From assembly GCA_041477005.1 (NCBI GenBank), contig JBGOUJ010000251.1, positions 1 to 10,140 of the forward strand: a DNA stretch of 10,140 bases, in the 5' to 3' direction. The first letter of the stretch is position 1. Every line of letters starts with the position of its first letter. The translations under genes and the position numbers were made by a program. The notes beneath the pieces were generated by a model, which was not told the DNA's origin, searched no databases, and saw only the letters and a list, made by a program, of their open reading frames with translations. Below, one piece after another: positions 1-4,895 of the stretch. The DNA comes from JBGOUJ01 sp041477005 (GTDB lineage: Bacteria; Acidobacteriota; Terriglobia; Bryobacterales; JACQDG01).

Positions 1-1096
1 AGCCGGGCACGTCCTCGAAGGTGATGATGGGGACGTTGAAGGCGTCGCAGAATCGCACGAATCGCGCTCCCTTTACTGCTGAATTGATGTCCAGCACACC
101 GGCCAGCACCGCGGGCTGGTTGGCCACGATCCCCACCGGGCGGCCGTCGAGACGGGCGAAGCCGACGACGATGTTCTGGGCGAAGTGCTCGTGAACCTCG
201 AAGAAGTAGCCGTCGTCGACCACGGCGTGGATCACGTCGCGGATGTCGTATGGCTGGTCGGATTCGACCGGGACCAGCGAGTCCAGGCGCGGCTCCATGC
301 GGCCGGCCGGATCGCGGCATTCCTGGCGGGGCGGGTCGTCCAGGTTGTTGGAGGGAATAAAACTCAGCAGCTCGCGGATCACTTGCAGACACTCGGCATC
401 GTCGTGGGCCATGAAGTGGCCGACGCCGCTCACCTGGTTGTGGGTCGCGGCCCCGCCCAGCTCTTCCTTGCTCACCTCCTCGTGGGTCACCGTCTTGATC
501 ACGTCCGGGCCGGTGACGAACATGTAGCTCGTCTTCTCCACCATCACCACGAAATCCGTGATGGCCGGCGAGTAGACGGCGCCGCCGGCGCACGGTCCCA
601 TGATGGCCGAGATCTGCGGCACCACGCCGCTCGCCAGGGTGTTACGCAGAAAAATGTCCGCGTAGCCGGCCAGCGACTCCACGCCTTCCTGGATGCGGGC
701 GCCGCCCGAGTCGTTCAGACCGATGATGGGGGCGCCGTTCTTCATGGCCAGGTCCATCACCTTGCAGACCTTCTGCGCGTTGGTGACCGAGAGCGATCCG
801 CCGAAGACGGTGAAATCGTGAGAGAAGACGTAAACCAGCCGGCCGTCGATGCGGCCGTAGCCGGTGACGAAGCCGTCGCCCGGCGGCGCCGTCTGATCCA
901 TGCCGAAGTCGTGACAGCGGTGCGTGACCATGCGATCCAGCTCTTCGAAGCTTCCCTGGTCGAGCAGCAGCTCCAGGCGCTCGCGGGCGGAGAGCTTCCC
1001 CTCGCGATGCTGGCGCTCGCGGCGCTCCGGGCCGCCTCCGTTCGAGGCCGCAGCATCGCGGCGGGCAAGCTCTCTCAGGATCTCGTCCCGATTCAT
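1..1096 (-). CDS. Acyl-CoA carboxylase carboxyltransferase (beta) subunit, propionyl-CoA carboxylase type, 3' part outside window
   Basis: This is the carboxyltransferase subunit of a biotin-dependent acyl-CoA carboxylase. It moves the carboxyl group from carboxybiotin to an acyl-CoA, most likely propionyl-CoA, giving methylmalonyl-CoA. From the ATG at 1096, 365 codons are visible out of about 515 usual for the family. Family landmarks include a basic N-terminal helix with KLSARERLELLLD (34-46), FSHDFTVFGGSLS (91-103), LNDSGGARIQEGVESLAGY (127-145, oxyanion-hole region of the N-terminal crotonase-like domain), GPCAGGAVYSPA (167-178), MFVTGPDVIKTVTHEEV (192-208) and EELGGAATH (211-219). The C-terminal half opens with LDGRPVGIVANQP and runs off at EDVPG. 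The residue that helps separate propionyl from acetyl specificity lies outside the window, so substrate is inferred from overall similarity. No strong Shine-Dalgarno sequence precedes the start. No biotin carboxylase or biotin carrier gene lies upstream in this window. Confidence 0.95.
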   Translation of the reverse strand, partial: MNRDEILRELARRDAAASNGGGPERRERQHREGKLSARERLELLLDQGSFEELDRMVTHRCHDFGMDQTAPPGDGFVTGYGRIDGRLVYVFSHDFTVFGGSLSVTNAQKVCKVMDLAMKNGAPIIGLNDSGGARIQEGVESLAGYADIFLRNTLASGVVPQISAIMGPCAGGAVYSPAITDFVVMVEKTSYMFVTGPDVIKTVTHEEVSKEELGGAATHNQVSGVGHFMAHDDAECLQVIRELLSFIPSNNLDDPPRQECRDPAGRMEPRLDSLVPVESDQPYDIRDVIHAVVDDGYFFEVHEHFAQNIVVGFARLDGRPVGIVANQPAVLAGVLDINSAVKGARFVRFCDAFNVPIITFEDVPG

Positions 1097-1382
1097 GGAT
1101 GTAAAAAGGGTACCAGAAGGCGAATGCAATTTGTCCCGGCGGGGCGGGGTTGGCGGGATTCCTGTTGGCAGGCCGAGAGCCGATGGAACGCTGCTGAGAA
1201 GCTTCGGATGCAACCCACTGGATTGGCGGGAGACCCTGGATCAGCGGGAAGCCGGCGACCCCGATCTGGGGCGCCGGGCGCTCTCTGTGCGCCAAGCGGC
1301 CGGCCGATCGCACTCGGTGCGGGCCGAGCCGGCCTGGTGCGACATCCCTCTACTGATCCCGAATGCTTGGGGCGAGGGCGGG
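1097..1382. other. Intergenic region with a nested inverted repeat
   Basis: These 286 bases between the 68-codon gene and the carboxyltransferase gene hold no convincing ORF. The clearest structure is an inverted repeat: GGCCGGC at 1298-1304 pairs with GCCGGCC at 1328-1334, and inside it GCAC (1310-1313) pairs with GTGC (1317-1320). It lies about 50 bases past the stop of the upstream minus-strand gene and could weaken or stop transcription there, but no T-run follows on the minus strand. Near the carboxyltransferase start the minus strand carries TTGCAT and a T-rich stretch that only loosely resemble a promoter. Confidence 0.4.
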
Positions 1383-1589
1383 CTACTTCTTCCGCTGCTT
1401 CTGTTGTCCTATGCGGATCTTAAAATGAGACGCCTTGGATTCGGCAAACGCTTTGTGATCATGCCGGGCTACAGACTCTCGAATGTAGCTTTCCACGTCC
1501 GTGCCCTTGGGCACCACCGCCATCAACGTGAAGTAATCTTTGCATTCCGGGCAGTAGGGACGAAACTTCTTAACGTTCGCGTGTGGCAT
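1383..1589 (-). CDS. Small hypothetical protein with CxxC motif
   Basis: This is a 68-residue protein that I do not recognise. It has a single CPEC motif (C13, C16) followed by a histidine cluster RHDH (H43, H45) and H55, so one zinc site built from Cys-Cys-His-His is possible but not shown. The sequence is basic, especially the C-terminal QKQRKK, which fits nucleic-acid or ribosome contact. The start is supported by GGAAAGGA about 10 bases upstream of the ATG and by a TAAAAT box 34 bases upstream. It is co-oriented with the HEAT-repeat gene, 83 bases downstream of it. The opposite frames offer only low-complexity arginine-rich shadows, which supports this frame as the coding one. Confidence 0.72.
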   Translation of the reverse strand: MPHANVKKFRPYCPECKDYFTLMAVVPKGTDVESYIRESVARHDHKAFAESKASHFKIRIGQQKQRKK

Positions 1590-1622
1590 GCAGGCGGAAT
1601 CCTTTCCGGGTGTTAACTGACT

Positions 1623-1628
1623 ATTTTA
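1623..1628 (-). promoter_or_regulatory. Candidate -10 box for the 68-codon gene
   Basis: TAAAAT on the minus strand (5 of 6 to TATAAT) lies 34 bases upstream of the ATG at 1589, in a local AT-rich patch of otherwise GC-rich DNA. The match 17 bases further upstream, TGGAAC, is a poor -35. It would give a leader of roughly 25-30 bases containing the GGAAAGGA ribosome site. Confidence 0.35.
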
Positions 1629-1672
1629 GCGCAAACGAGAGGCCAGTTCCAGTCGCCCGCCCGGAATGCCGC

Positions 1673-2977
1673 CTAAAGCCTTGCTTTCAACGACTTAGCG
1701 GCACGGATCGCCTCCTGCGCCACCTCCTCGTTGGGGTCGTGCGTGAGCTTTTCCAAATAGGGAAGACTATCGGCGGTTCCGCTCACCGCCATTACCTGAG
1801 CCAGATTTTTTTTCTGATCGTTGCTGCCGTTCTGGAGCGGACCATAGAGCACCGTCAGGATCTGGGGCTTCCGTGCCAGCTCGATCAGGAACGGACGCGC
1901 CTCGCCGCGGTGGAAGGTGGAATTGAGAGCGTCCAGCAAGTAGGGCAGATGGGTGAGGTCGCCGAGCGAGACCAGCGCAAAGGCCATCGAAAGCTGCGGC
2001 GATTCGCTCTTCTCGGCGGCGAAGGCTTTCTTGAGGGTTTCGATGCTGGTGGCATCGTCTAGGCGGCCCAGTCCTTCGGCGGCCGCCGCGCGCAGGTACT
2101 TGTCCTTGTCGTTGAGGTAGCCCGAGTAGAGGGACTTGCTGGCCGGGTCCGGCAGTTTGGCTAGCGCGATCAGTGCCGCGCGGCGAACGTTGGCCTTGTC
2201 GCTGTTCTTCGCAATATCGCGGAGCACCGGGATCGCTTCGCGGTTCTGGAGCTGACCCGTGGCCTCGATGGCAGTGGTCTGTACCGGCTCGCTCAAGTCG
2301 CGAAGCAGGAAAGCGAGCCGGGGGCCGGCCGAGCGGTCGCCGATTACTTCGAGCGCCCGCAGAGATTCGACCATCACCTCGTCGTCCTTGGAGCGCAGAG
2401 CCTCGATCAGTTGCGGCGCCGCGGCGCGGGCTCGCAGGATGCCCAGCGCCCGCGCGGCGAGGGCCCGGGCGTCCATGCTGGCCCCGCCCACCGTGACGCG
2501 GCCGATCGCCTGAATTGCTTCCGGCGAGACCTGAACGTATGGATCGATGACCAGCGTGTTGGTCTCGGCGAAGCGGTTCTTGATGCCGCTGCCAAACTTC
2601 TTGAGCGTAGTCGTCCAGCCGGTCTGAACGTAGCCGGGGTAATAGAAGTTCACCAGTCCATCCACGGCCAGCATCTGGATGGACGGCTCGGAGTCGCGCG
2701 TGGCTTCGATCAGCGGCGGGAGGCTGTGCTGCGTGCCGATCGAGACGATGGCCGCCACGGCTTCCGCCCGGACTTCGCGCTGGGGATCCTTCAGCAGGCC
2801 TTGCAGAAGCGGGATGTTCTGGCTGTCTTTCTGCTTGCCCAGCTCCTCCGCCGCTTTGGCCCGGCGCTTGGCATTGTCACTGCGCAGGTCGTCTTTGGCG
2901 CCGGGAGGCGCGGCTGCCGGCGCTGTCGCCGCCGCGAGCCCCGATAGGAATATCAAAAGTATAGTTCGTGCAAACAT
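1673..2977 (-). CDS. Secreted HEAT-repeat protein
   Basis: This 434-residue protein has a signal peptide at residues 1 to about 23 (FARTILLIFLSGLAAAT core, then small residues AAA before PPG), so it is probably exported to the periplasm. The rest is largely tandem HEAT repeats, each about 31 residues with the usual pattern of two helices and a conserved arginine or alanine, for example DPQREVRAEAVAAI (64-77), DDEVMVESLRALEVIGD (198-214), KANVRRAALIALAKL (261-275), DKYLRAAAAEGLGRL (292-306) and DPNEEVAQEAIRAAKSL (414-430). A non-HEAT insert at about 109-150 (FYYPGYVQTGW, then FGSGIKNRF and IDPYVQV) interrupts repeats two and three. HEAT arrays act as protein-binding scaffolds, and no catalytic motif is visible. 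The ATG at 2977 has a weak ribosome site and lies 9 bases after the stop of a 31-codon ORF that overlaps mqnD, so translation may be coupled to the upstream gene. Confidence 0.9.
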   Translation of the reverse strand: MFARTILLIFLSGLAAATAPAAAPPGAKDDLRSDNAKRRAKAAEELGKQKDSQNIPLLQGLLKDPQREVRAEAVAAIVSIGTQHSLPPLIEATRDSEPSIQMLAVDGLVNFYYPGYVQTGWTTTLKKFGSGIKNRFAETNTLVIDPYVQVSPEAIQAIGRVTVGGASMDARALAARALGILRARAAAPQLIEALRSKDDEVMVESLRALEVIGDRSAGPRLAFLLRDLSEPVQTTAIEATGQLQNREAIPVLRDIAKNSDKANVRRAALIALAKLPDPASKSLYSGYLNDKDKYLRAAAAEGLGRLDDATSIETLKKAFAAEKSESPQLSMAFALVSLGDLTHLPYLLDALNSTFHRGEARPFLIELARKPQILTVLYGPLQNGSNDQKKNLAQVMAVSGTADSLPYLEKLTHDPNEEVAQEAIRAAKSLKARL

Positions 2978-2986
2978 AGCTCAGGC

Positions 2987-3082
2987 TCAATGGACCTTCA
3001 GCCCCGCCGGGGCCACTTGCCCCCACCCTGTTCTTTCGAGCTCCTGGCGGGCGTCGGCGAAACACATCACGGCATGGCTCAT
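2987..3082 (-). CDS. Putative 31-residue ORF linking mqnD and the HEAT gene
   Basis: The ATG shares four bases with the mqnD stop (ATGA), the classic arrangement for translational coupling. The ORF runs 31 codons to a TGA that ends 9 bases before the HEAT-gene ATG. The peptide starts MSHAVMCFADARQEL and shows no domain, signal or hydrophobic segment. It may be a real small protein, a coupling cistron that delivers ribosomes to the weakly started HEAT gene, or a chance ORF. Length alone gives no support. The support is the precise placement at both ends. Confidence 0.3.
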   Translation of the reverse strand: MSHAVMCFADARQELERTGWGQVAPAGLKVH

Positions 3083-3921
3083 ACAAACTCGACCTGGACC
3101 CGGTGGGGAATCAACCCGGCCTCGGCTCCCAGGTCGAGCATCTTCTGAGCGGCCTCGGCTACCGGCCGGCCGGCGTCCAGGGTGTAATGGTTGACGTACA
3201 TGCCCACGAACTTCTCGGCCAGGCCGGCGTCCAGGCCGCGGGCAAACTGCAAGGCGTAAGAGAGCGCCTCTTCCCGGTGGGCGAGCGAGTACTCGATGCT
3301 CTTGCGAAGCATCGCGCCGCACTCGCAGCGGATCTCGGAATCGAGCGAGCGCCGGATGGCGTTGGCGCCCAGCGGCAGCGGCAAACCGTGAAGCTGCTTC
3401 CACCACCGGCCCAAATCCACCACGCGGTGGACGCCGAGGCGGTCGAAGTTCACCTGGCCCTCGTGGATCACCAGCCCCGCCTGGGCGCGGCCGTCGCGGA
3501 CGTAATCAATGATCTTGTCGAAGGGAACCACCAGCGGCCGAAAGTCCGGCTGGAAAAGCTTCAGCACCAGATACGCCGTGGTCATGGCGCCCGGAATGGC
3601 GATCGTCTTGCCCTTCAATTCCTCCGGCGCGTAGTTTCGTTGGGCCACGACAATGGGGCCGTAGCCGTCGCCTACGCTGGAGCCGGCCGTAGTCAGCACG
3701 TATTTGTCGGCGACGTAGGGGTAAGCGTGGTACGATATAGCAGTCATATCGTAACGGCTCTCGACGGCCGCCCGGTTCAAGCTTTCAATGTCTTCGAGCA
3801 CGTGCTGGAAGTTGATCCGCGAGGAACGGATCTTCTGAGTGGCCAGGCCGTAGAACATGAAGGCATCGTCGGAGTCGGGGCTGTGCGCGATGACGATTTT
3901 GCGCGAAGCGGTTGGTGCCAT
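3079..3921 (-). CDS. mqnD: 1,4-dihydroxy-6-naphthoate synthase (MqnD family)
   Basis: MqnD converts cyclic de-hypoxanthine futalosine to 1,4-dihydroxy-6-naphthoate in the futalosine route to menaquinone, in the cytoplasm. The 280 residues match the family's usual length. The N-terminal HSPDSDDAFMFYGLA (13-27) is the hallmark of the family. SSVGDGYGPIVVA (81-93), AIPGAMTTAYLVLKLF (108-123) and the VIHEGQ motif (151-156, whose histidine corresponds to the proposed catalytic histidine of Thermus MqnD) follow. The fold is a periplasmic-binding-protein-like two-domain structure without a signal peptide. The ATG at 3921 is chosen because family similarity begins a few residues later and a TATGAT box lies just upstream. 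An in-frame extension to 4200 would add 93 residues unlike the family. No other mqn gene lies in the window. The stop overlaps the start of a 31-codon ORF. Confidence 0.93.
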   Translation of the reverse strand: MAPTASRKIVIAHSPDSDDAFMFYGLATQKIRSSRINFQHVLEDIESLNRAAVESRYDMTAISYHAYPYVADKYVLTTAGSSVGDGYGPIVVAQRNYAPEELKGKTIAIPGAMTTAYLVLKLFQPDFRPLVVPFDKIIDYVRDGRAQAGLVIHEGQVNFDRLGVHRVVDLGRWWKQLHGLPLPLGANAIRRSLDSEIRCECGAMLRKSIEYSLAHREEALSYALQFARGLDAGLAEKFVGMYVNHYTLDAGRPVAEAAQKMLDLGAEAGLIPHRVQVEFV

Positions 3922-3957
3922 AGGATCGGGTATCAGGCGGGCCGGAAAGTTCAAGCT

Positions 3958-3963
3958 ATCATA
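3958..3963 (-). promoter_or_regulatory. Candidate -10 box for mqnD
   Basis: TATGAT on the minus strand (5 of 6) lies 36 bases upstream of the mqnD ATG. No good -35 hexamer sits at 16-18 bases, so the element may depend on an activator or may not be used. It lies in the 221-base divergent region shared with the receiver gene, about 20 bases from the opposing TTGACA. Confidence 0.3.
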
Positions 3964-3984
3964 CTGCGCGAAACAGTGGCAACT

Positions 3985-4014
3985 TTGACAGAAGCACGCC
4001 GGATGGGTTAGGCT
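3985..4014 (+). promoter_or_regulatory. Candidate sigma-70-type promoter for the receiver gene
   Basis: A perfect TTGACA (3985-3990) is followed after 18 bases by TAGGCT (4009-4014), which keeps the three most conserved -10 positions (T, A and final T). Transcription would start near 4021, leaving a leader of about 120 bases before the ATG at 4143. The position in the divergent gap and the orientation fit. Confidence 0.4.
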
Positions 4015-4142
4015 GAAAAGTACCTGGAAGGATCCTGATCGTTCCCTGGCGAGAGGCAGAAGGCAGTACGCAGCGGGCGAGCATAGCGGTTCGGCCCTTG
4101 GCGCCTCCGCCGCCTGCCACCCGGCACGGACGAGACGACCAT

Positions 4143-4517
4143 ATGAGCGAGAACCACAAGAGCAAGATCCTGGTAGTGGTGGACGACCTTTTTTTCGCAT
4201 CGAAGATCACCGAGACGGCCAAGCGGGCGGGACTGGGAGTGGAGTTTGCGACCAGCGAGGAGGCCGTGCTGGCTTTTGCGCCGCAGAGGCCATCGCTCAT
4301 CATCGTCGACATGAACCTCAACGGCGTGAAGCCTCTGCCTCTGATCGCCAAGCTCAAGAGTCACCCCGACCTGAACAAGACCTCCATTCTGGCTTTTGTG
4401 TCCCACGTGCAGGGTGAGCTGAAGCAGCAGGCCCAGAAGGCGGGCTGCGACATGGTGCTGGCCCGGTCTTCGTTCTCCCAAAACCTGCCCCAGATCCTCA
4501 AACGGTACGCTGGTTGA
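4143..4517 (+). CDS. Stand-alone atypical receiver-domain protein
   Basis: This 124-residue protein is a single receiver (CheY-like) domain with no output domain. Strand 1 ends in VVVDDLFFASKI with the acidic pair D14-D15, and the phospho-acceptor position is D56 in LIIVDMNLNG. The switch position is S87 in AFVSHV. The usually invariant lysine of strand 5 (as in TKPF) is replaced: the sequence reads CDMVLARSSF, with R108 there. The change suggests altered or absent phosphoryl chemistry, so it may act as a constitutive or protein-binding adaptor. From memory, similar proteins with LFFxSKI, SHV and ARSxF are a recurring variant in Acidobacteriota and myxobacteria, which I cannot check here. The ATG at 4143 is preferred, because the in-frame ATG at 4098 would add a proline- and arginine-rich tail before the domain. 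Neither start has a strong ribosome site. No histidine kinase is in the window. Confidence 0.85.
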   Translation: MSENHKSKILVVVDDLFFASKITETAKRAGLGVEFATSEEAVLAFAPQRPSLIIVDMNLNGVKPLPLIAKLKSHPDLNKTSILAFVSHVQGELKQQAQKAGCDMVLARSSFSQNLPQILKRYAG

Positions 4518-4545
4518 AGATTTTCTCCCGGCTCCTGAAACAAAA

Positions 4546-4643
4546 CCAGACTCCCCGTCACTTAGTAGGAAACGCAGCCTCGGTCGGGTGAGCCGAGCGG
4601 CAGGGTTCTGTCCGCAAAGCGAAGCCCGCATCGGGAGTCTGCC
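4546..4643 (+). ncRNA. Candidate structured RNA, three-way-junction-like fold
   Basis: The region shows a nested set of inverted repeats. The outer stem pairs CAGACTCCC (4547-4555) with GGGAGTCTG (4633-4641), nine perfect pairs over a span of about 95 bases. A bulged C and one more G-C pair (4557 with 4632) extend it. Inside are a hairpin with CTCGG (4579-4583) and CCGAG (4593-4597), and a second with GGGTTC (4603-4608) and GAAGCCC (4621-4627, one bulge). The layout would be a three-way junction with a long unpaired strand 4558-4578. It lies 29 bases after the receiver stop on the strand shared by both neighbouring genes. I could not match it to tmRNA, RNase P RNA, 6S, SRP RNA or a riboswitch I know. 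No clear promoter precedes it, so it could be a 3' UTR of the receiver mRNA or a leader of the next gene. The fold was worked out by eye only. Confidence 0.4.
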
Positions 4644-4691
4644 AACAAGTTCCGGTGCGGATTCCACGTTCCATGCGCCGCGTCGGAAACC

Positions 4692-4719
4692 GAGGCGCGC
4701 CTGCCATCCGGCGCGCCTC
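4692..4719 (+). repeat. Perfect 10-bp GC-rich inverted repeat (hairpin)
   Basis: GAGGCGCGCC (4692-4701) and GGCGCGCCTC (4710-4719) are exact inverted copies around the 8-base loop TGCCATCC. The hairpin would be very stable as RNA and each arm holds the palindrome GGCGCGCC. No T-run follows, so it is not an intrinsic terminator. It is probably one domain of the longer structured transcript between the receiver and coiled-coil genes. Confidence 0.6.
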
Positions 4720-4724
4720 AAGTG

Positions 4725-4746
4725 CTTCGAGCGAGACCTTCGAGCG
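4725..4746 (+). repeat. 9-bp direct repeat CTTCGAGCG
   Basis: CTTCGAGCG occurs at 4725-4733 and again at 4738-4746, 13 bases apart start to start. The second copy runs on into the palindrome GAGCGCTC (4742-4749). The spacing is slightly more than one helical turn. It could be a protein-binding site or simply part of the RNA fold. The GAGACC that can pair with the terminator arm lies between and across the copies (4733-4738). Confidence 0.45.
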
Positions 4747-4774
4747 CTCCCCGAACCAAGCCTGAGGCCGAGGT

Positions 4775-4806
4775 GGACCGGCGCGACCGCCATAGGTCTC
4801 TTTTTT
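4775..4806 (+). terminator. Intrinsic terminator, possibly an attenuator
   Basis: On the plus strand GGACC (4775-4779) pairs with GGTCT (4795-4799), including one G-U pair. GGCG (4780-4783) pairs with CGCC (4788-4791) around the loop CGAC, leaving ATA as a bulge. C and six T residues (4801-4806) follow directly. This is the form of a Rho-independent terminator. The same right arm, GGTCTC (4795-4800), is also perfectly complementary to GAGACC at 4733-4738, so an alternative pairing could compete with the hairpin. It lies 89 bases upstream of the coiled-coil gene start and after the receiver gene, so it either ends the receiver transcript or gates readthrough. Confidence 0.6.
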
Positions 4807-4895
4807 AGGCCGGACTAAGAGAAGAACCGTATAGCGCCCCAGTACCGATGGGGTCGAGACTCGATGTTGGGTAGACGGCCTGCGGAGGGTCCCCC
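4807..4895 (+). promoter_or_regulatory. Leader of the coiled-coil gene with inverted repeats and strong ribosome site
   Basis: AGGCCG (4807-4812) can pair with CGGCCT (4876-4881), closing a domain that contains the hairpin CCCCA (4837-4841) with TGGGG (4849-4853) and the small inverted repeat TCGA-GAC-TCGA (4854-4864). The closing stem ends three bases before the Shine-Dalgarno sequence GGAGGG (4884-4889), which sits 6 bases before the TTG start at 4896. TATAGC at 4830-4835 is a weak -10 candidate without a -35. Folding of this leader could affect ribosome access, which is inference. Confidence 0.4.

Noticed and set aside
185..1423. 412-codon plus-strand ORF
   Set aside because: It is antisense to the carboxyltransferase gene, whose frame reads as a clear family member throughout.
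3103..4011. 302-codon plus-strand ORF
   Set aside because: It is antisense to mqnD, which carries the hallmark motifs. The antisense product has low-information composition.
3922..4200. Extended mqnD start at 4200
   Set aside because: The 93 extra residues do not resemble the family, would overlap the divergent promoters and the receiver gene start, and family similarity begins just after the ATG at 3921.
4008..4793. 261-codon minus-strand ORF
   Set aside because: It is antisense to the receiver gene and the structured intergenic region. Its translation shows no domain and changes character across the receiver boundary.
4518..4806. tmRNA, RNase P RNA, SRP RNA, 6S RNA or cobalamin riboswitch
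   Set aside because: I looked for their diagnostic stretches (tRNA-like end with CCA, GAGGAAAGTCC, GGAAGGAAGC loop, long closing stem with central bubble, B12 box) and found none convincing. 6S RNA is the hardest to exclude by eye.
4588..4818. 76-codon plus-strand ORF in the intergenic region
   Set aside because: It has no ribosome site, is rich in Arg and Pro, and runs across the hairpins and the terminator T-run, which better explain the sequence.
4611..4860. c-di-GMP-I (GEMM) riboswitch resemblance
   Set aside because: CCGCAAAGC (4612-4620) and GTACCGATGG (4842-4851) echo two GEMM segments, but they are over 200 bases apart with a terminator between them, and the conserved junction sequences are missing.
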